From assembly GCA_003313425.1 (NCBI GenBank), contig NHZP01000035.1:186001-250000 (forward strand): a stretch of DNA of 64,000 bases, written 5' to 3'. Source of the DNA: Pseudopyrenochaeta lycopersici (lineage: Eukaryota > Ascomycota > Dothideomycetes > Pleosporales > Pseudopyrenochaetaceae). How positions within the stretch are numbered: position 1 is the stretch's first letter; each line of letters starts with the position of its first letter. The position numbers and the translations under genes were made by a program. The notes under the pieces were generated by a model. It was not told the origin of the DNA, made no database searches, and saw nothing but the letters and a program-made list of their open reading frames with translations. Below, piece after piece: positions 59,719-64,000 of this stretch.

Positions 59719-61612
59719 CTTGGGTTTGATTCTGTTCAGTAAGTTAACTGCTTAGGATGCAAATGAGATCAGGGAAATTGATTGTGTTTGTTGCGAGATG
59801 TAAGTAGCTAACGTCCCTCCCTGCGTGCCTTAAAACCCTGCGTGCTACTGTCAGGCTACAAGGCGGAGAGCTAAGGTAGCCGCTGGCTGGTCACCAGTAC
59901 GACGTTAAGTACTATTCTGTTCAGCATAATCTGCACATAGCAGATCATTGTTACCTTTTTGGGTTGTTTGGCGCAGTGGGAGCAGACCTGTGTCCTGACA
60001 ATATACTAGATAATACTAGTAGCTTATCTACTTTAGAGCTTAGTTTTTACTACTTATAGCTTAGTTATTCTTAGTTAATAATTTTTTTTCTTATATTCTT
60101 AATAAATTTAGTATATCTAAATAAGGTTAGGGCAGGAGCGGGTTAACTATCCTTCCTGCGGAGCGGGTTAACTATCCTCCCTGCTAGCGTCACCAAGGCG
60201 TTCATACGCCAGGAAAATGTGAGCTTATTTGGCTTCACAGTAATTAATATAGTAAATAGTATAACCTAGTTTTTAACGCCTTTAAGCCTATTAAAGTAAT
60301 ATAAATTCTATACTCTTATAAACAGTTATCTTTATAACTGCTGCTCTAACTGCAGCTAGCACTCGTGTAAGAACAAGTCTAGAACACGACGCCGCTATCT
60401 ATATTCAGGTAATTAGGCAGCTTGTTTGGACTAGCTGTTGTATCGCTTCCACCATAACAACTCTATTCTTGCATACGATTTATATCTACCCTTATGTGAG
60501 TGTCGCGGTCAGGCAAAGCTCTTGCGAGCCTAGTAATAGTTTACATTATAACTTAGCATAATTCATGCTATACTATTATAATCCCTGCTACTGTAATAAA
60601 TACCGTTTCCCCTCTTATGCTAAATGTACTTTACACTATTGCCTGTAACGCTAGGAGTAATAAAAGGGTCCTCCGCGGTCGTTTTCAACTCTCTATTGCG
60701 CGCAGTTAGGGTTATGGTAGAACCTAAGGGAGCCGAATTAGGTCCTAAGCATCTATTTTAAAGAACTCTATATAAGCGCATCTTCTACAAATCTACATGT
60801 TTAATTCTTACTGCTTATACTAACTACAATGTCTAAGCTGTTAATAGAGAAAGACCGCGCATTCTCCAGCCCTTCTGGAGCGGAGAATCCAGTCGTTAAA
60901 AGCGATCTAGTACAAGGTGTCTCCTCTACTAAAGCTAGATACGATGCTTTTAGACCGCATGTCATTCAGACGAGACTATTCCCTTTACGAACAACACCAC
61001 TCATCGTCGAGAAGTGGCCATTCCTTTTTTCGAACGGAGCAACTCAGCATGACGCGACCTGTTGCATCAAGCGGTGACATCGCTGCGTTTCCCATTAGGG
61101 CGGCCAGGACACATCTTATCTTACCGTTACAATATTGGGAACCCTAGCCGCTGGTGATTGGTCAACGATATTGATCAGCGAACTAGACTTAGTAGTTAGC
61201 ACCGCTTGACTGAGGAATGGCCCGGAAGCCTGATGTTCTCATACAGTAGAAGAATTTAAGAGGAACGTTGAGTCTACATGCGAATCAAGCTCACCAATGC
61301 AGGGTCTGCGCGAACACAACGGAGGTGGCCACCATTTGCGAAAGCAAAGTAATGACATGTTCAAACATTCTTTCCACATGATCAAAAAGTACTCTTGTCT
61401 TGCCTACTCTCCACAAATTCGGATCTACTTATAGCCAGGCTTGTCCTTGCCGCTACCATTTGTCAAGTCTTTGAAGGTGATCTCCTGGGTATCCGCGCCC
61501 CTTGTATGAGAAAGTATGGCATACAGAGGGATCGTATTCTTGCAGCCCAGGTCGTTGGAAGGCGCATTGATCAGGATCTCTGATCCTAACTGAAGTCTAT
61601 TGAAAAAGGTCT
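59719..61612. repeat. AT-rich, RIP-like island with relic repeat DNA
   Basis: The core (about 59,990-60,830) is very AT-rich and rich in TA dinucleotides (TAGTA, TTAGT, TATA runs), unlike flanking genes. This is the usual look of repeats mutated by RIP (repeat-induced point mutation). A tandem direct duplication of 25 bp, differing at one base, lies at 60135-60159 and 60160-60184 (unit GGAGCGGGTTAACTATCCTT...). A TATATAAG box at 60,770 and an 82-codon frame at 60829-61077 of unknown nature follow. It may be an LTR relic, but no flanking duplication was identified. No intact gene is visible. Confidence 0.55.
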
Positions 61613-64000
61613 CTAAAAAGGAGCTGTTTCACGGTCAAGAGTCTGAGCTTCGCACATCTTAGTGTACATGCCGTTTTGCTGGATGAGTTCTTCGTGAGTT
61701 CCAACCTCGACAATCTGACCGCCGAAGAAGACAAAGATGCGATTAACCTGGCGCACGGTTGACAGGCGATGAGCGACCGCAATGGTGATCCTGTTGCCGC
61801 TGGCAGCTTCCATCAGAGCAGCTTGCACCATGCGCTCCGACTCGGTGTCCAACGCACTTGTCGCTTCATCCAGCAGAAGTACGTTTGGCTGGCGAATAAG
61901 AGCCCTAGCGATGGCGATGCGCTGCCTCTGTCCACCAGAGAATTGACTGCCCTTCGCACCACAAGGCGTGTCTAGGCCTTCGGGAAGCGAGGAAACAAAG
62001 TCCCAGGCATTGGCCGCTCGACAGGCCATCTCAAGCTCCGCATCGGACACTTCGACGGCGTCGGTGCCCTGCGTGATGTTTTCGCGCACTGATCCGGGAA
62101 ACAAGGATGGTTCCTGTTGAACGAGGGACACGTTTTGGCGGTATCTTGTCGGGCTCATTACCTGCAGAGGCCGCGAGTCGATGACGATGCTGCCACTCGT
62201 CGGGTCGTAAAAGCGCTCGAGCAGGGCGATCATGGTACTCTTGCCGCACCCTGACGCGCCAACGAATGCTACAAACTCGCCTCGTCGGATCTGTCGCAGT
62301 TTTAGTCATCTTTCATCTCAACTTCTTCCAATCTTGCGAGTAGTACTTACTGTCATGGAGACGCCCTTCAGAACCCGGCTGTCTGGAGCGAGCGGGTAGG
62401 AAAATTGCAAATTGTTCAGTTCATACGTCTTGCAGCCCTCCATCGGTCCGACGTCCTTGTTGTCATCAGTCTCCATTATGGTCGGTTGCAACTCAGAAAG
62501 CCAGAAGAAATAATTTGCTGCCTGGTGACCGTTGGAGAAACCTGCGCAAGCGATATTAGGAGGTTTCTTCGTGCGACGGTCGGGCCGGTATACTCACTAC
62601 CAGCAAAGCTGAACAGGGTCCCGGCGGACGTGCCGGAGAAGAAGATGGCCATGAACGAGACTATGAATTGGTAAAAGTTGATTACGCCATCGGTGACCAG
62701 CTTTGATCCCCACCTTCTGAGCGTCAGCCTTTGATTGCCTGAATGTCGGCGATTACGCGAATACGTACCAAAAGCCCAGTGCAAGGACAAATTGCTCAAC
62801 AGCTTGTGTGAACGAAAAGTAAATCATGACATGGAACAACTGGGGCGTGCAATTGCGGATGGAGGCATCGAGCTCCTTCGTATACCTTTGCAAAACATCC
62901 TCTTCGATGGCGAGGGAAGACACAGTCCGAATGGCCAGGACCGTTTCCGATGCCAACGACGCGCTTTGATTGAAAGATTTATTGATGATGATGTTCAAAC
63001 GCGTCTCCAACTTGATCCGTAACCATCCGGACAGCAGGAGAGGGGGGAGGCCGACGAAGATGCCAACGACTGCCACTTTCCAGGCCACAACGAGTGAAAG
63101 AATGCAGCATGCGACGACGCTGATAATTGAAATTATGGAGAAGGATATGTTGATTCCCATCAGCTCGAGTACGGCCTGTGGATTAGTATCAAGCCTGGCG
63201 GCCATAGCGCCAACAGTGTTTTCTGGGCGGTCAAAGAAGCGCAGGTCCTGGCGGAGCAAGGATCTCATCATATTGGAGCGTACTCTGACGCTCAATGTCT
63301 GGTAGATGACACGGTCAGTGGCCGACGCAAATACTTCCGGATCCGAGATAGACGCCTACATTCGCAATGACATTCATGGCCCAGCCCAGAGCGTAGTAGC
63401 ATAAGAGGCAGCCCAGAGAAAGAACAAGCAGCATCAAAGCAAGAAAATTAGCCTCTGCAGTAGGGTCATCAACTCCAATTATATCCACAAGCTTGCCTAG
63501 TAGCAAGGTTTGGCCTGGATTAACCGCAGCTGTCATATCGTTAGCGATCGCTGCGCCAGCATATTACGGGAGCTCCGCCCAATACATACCTCCTGCTACG
63601 CACGCAGCTCCCGCCAAGATGTACCACAAGTGTAGTTCAGGAGTTGATCGCGCTAGCCTCCAAATACTCTGGAGTAATCCAATCTGTTTAAATGCCCGAA
63701 AATCTTCTCGTTTGCCAAGCATACTGAGGTGATGTGCTTCCGTAGTCTGCAGCCTTTTGAGGGAGGCAACTTTTTCGATAGGGATATCGTGGTCTTCATC
63801 TCGTTCCGGTTTTTGGCCCCTAACGTCTTCCAGGTCCTGGATTGACGGTGACAGGCTCTGCGCTTTGACGAGTCTGGTGTAAATGCCATTGCGGTCTAGC
63901 AGCTCCGTATGTGTACCCTGCTCAGCTATCTCGCCTTTGGACATGACTACAATATTATCAGCATTGCAGATGGTAGAGAGCTTGTGTGCGATAACGATTG
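61613..64000 (-). CDS. ABC-B (MDR-type) multidrug transporter, C-terminal part; 5' end outside window
   Basis: Partial. Six minus-strand exons are in the window: 64000-63590, 63529-63360, 63298-62769, 62713-62598, 62541-62351 and 62290-61613. They encode the last 697 or so residues of a full-length ABC-B protein of about 1,250-1,300 aa. The first exon begins within nucleotide-binding domain 1, at its H-loop ([18 protein letters not shown]), with the D-loop upstream and outside the window. A linker and transmembrane domain 2 follow, with [21 protein letters not shown]. Nucleotide-binding domain 2 has Walker [11 protein letters not shown]-loop [10 protein letters not shown], signature [15 protein letters not shown], Walker [12 protein letters not shown] and H-loop AHRLST. 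It exports hydrophobic compounds or peptides at the plasma membrane. The intron at 62714-62768 uses an AAG acceptor. All exon phases agree. It sits next to an AT-rich island, a common setting for accessory transporters. Confidence 0.9.

Noticed and set aside
60829..61077. 82-codon frame after a TATATAAG box as a new gene
   Set aside because: It lies at the edge of the AT-rich island, has no recognisable domain, and may be part of an LTR relic. Reported only within the repeat feature.
63299..63359. Possible frameshift in the ABC transporter between AMNVIAN and LSVRVRS
   Set aside because: A 61 nt intron with GTAGGC donor, CACTGAC branch and CCAG acceptor restores the frame and the family spacing exactly.

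Overview
This window is nuclear DNA of a filamentous ascomycete (Pezizomycotina, probably Dothideomycetes or a close class; the class is an inference from gene content, not a measurement). The basis is 50-80 nt GT-AG introns with CTAAC/CTGAC-type branch points, Kozak-like CACCATGG starts, fungus-specific families (Zn2Cys6 regulators, HET, F-box, Spo7, fungal sulfotransferase-like), and no bacterial signals. Twenty intact or partial genes and three decayed genes can be supported. Most are spliced; the exon limits given were worked out by hand from splice consensus, reading phase and family continuity.

Layout. 0-18.2 kb is a dense housekeeping block: La RNA-binding protein (+), a Zn2Cys6 transcription factor (-), pyruvate dehydrogenase E2 (-), the Golgi ARF-GEF Sec7 (+), an Hsp110/Sse-type chaperone (-) and a probable kinetochore CENP-L/Fta1 protein (+). 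18.9-30.3 kb is a sparse accessory block. It holds a decayed HET-domain gene, a small Cys-rich orphan, a 2.3 kb gene-free stretch, two single-pass membrane orphans and a decayed member of a fungal conserved-hypothetical family. 30.5-39.9 kb returns to intact genes: a GFA/CENP-V-fold protein (-), a five-exon ABHD12-like serine hydrolase (+), a small Cys-cluster membrane protein (+), a Cld1/ABHD4-5-like mitochondrial lipase (+) and the Spo7 phosphatase subunit (+). 40.7-53.9 kb holds a decayed F-box gene, a secreted M6-type metalloprotease (-), a GH51 arabinofuranosidase (-) divergent from an MFS sugar transporter (+), a sulfotransferase-like membrane protein (-) and a secretory SET-domain protein (-). 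54.5-64 kb holds a MITE-like element, a ThDP-dependent enzyme (+), a secreted S33-type hydrolase (+), an AT-rich RIP-like island and the C-terminal part of an ABC-B multidrug transporter (-) that runs off the right edge.

Working together. The clearest functional unit is the head-to-head GH51 arabinofuranosidase / sugar transporter pair, which shares a 686 bp promoter with a GGCTAA element and CreA-like sites; this suggests co-regulated use of arabinose-containing plant polymers. Hsp110 and the CENP-L-like gene also share a divergent promoter, with a heat-shock-element-like motif. Cld1-like lipase and Spo7 are both lipid-remodelling genes on the same strand, but nothing shows they are co-regulated. 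No tRNA, rRNA or CRISPR feature could be supported. I found no convincing new multi-gene system. The items most worth a second look are stop-free, multiple-of-three introns in two genes, the cluster of decayed self-recognition-type genes, the MITE, and the orphan membrane and Cys-rich proteins.
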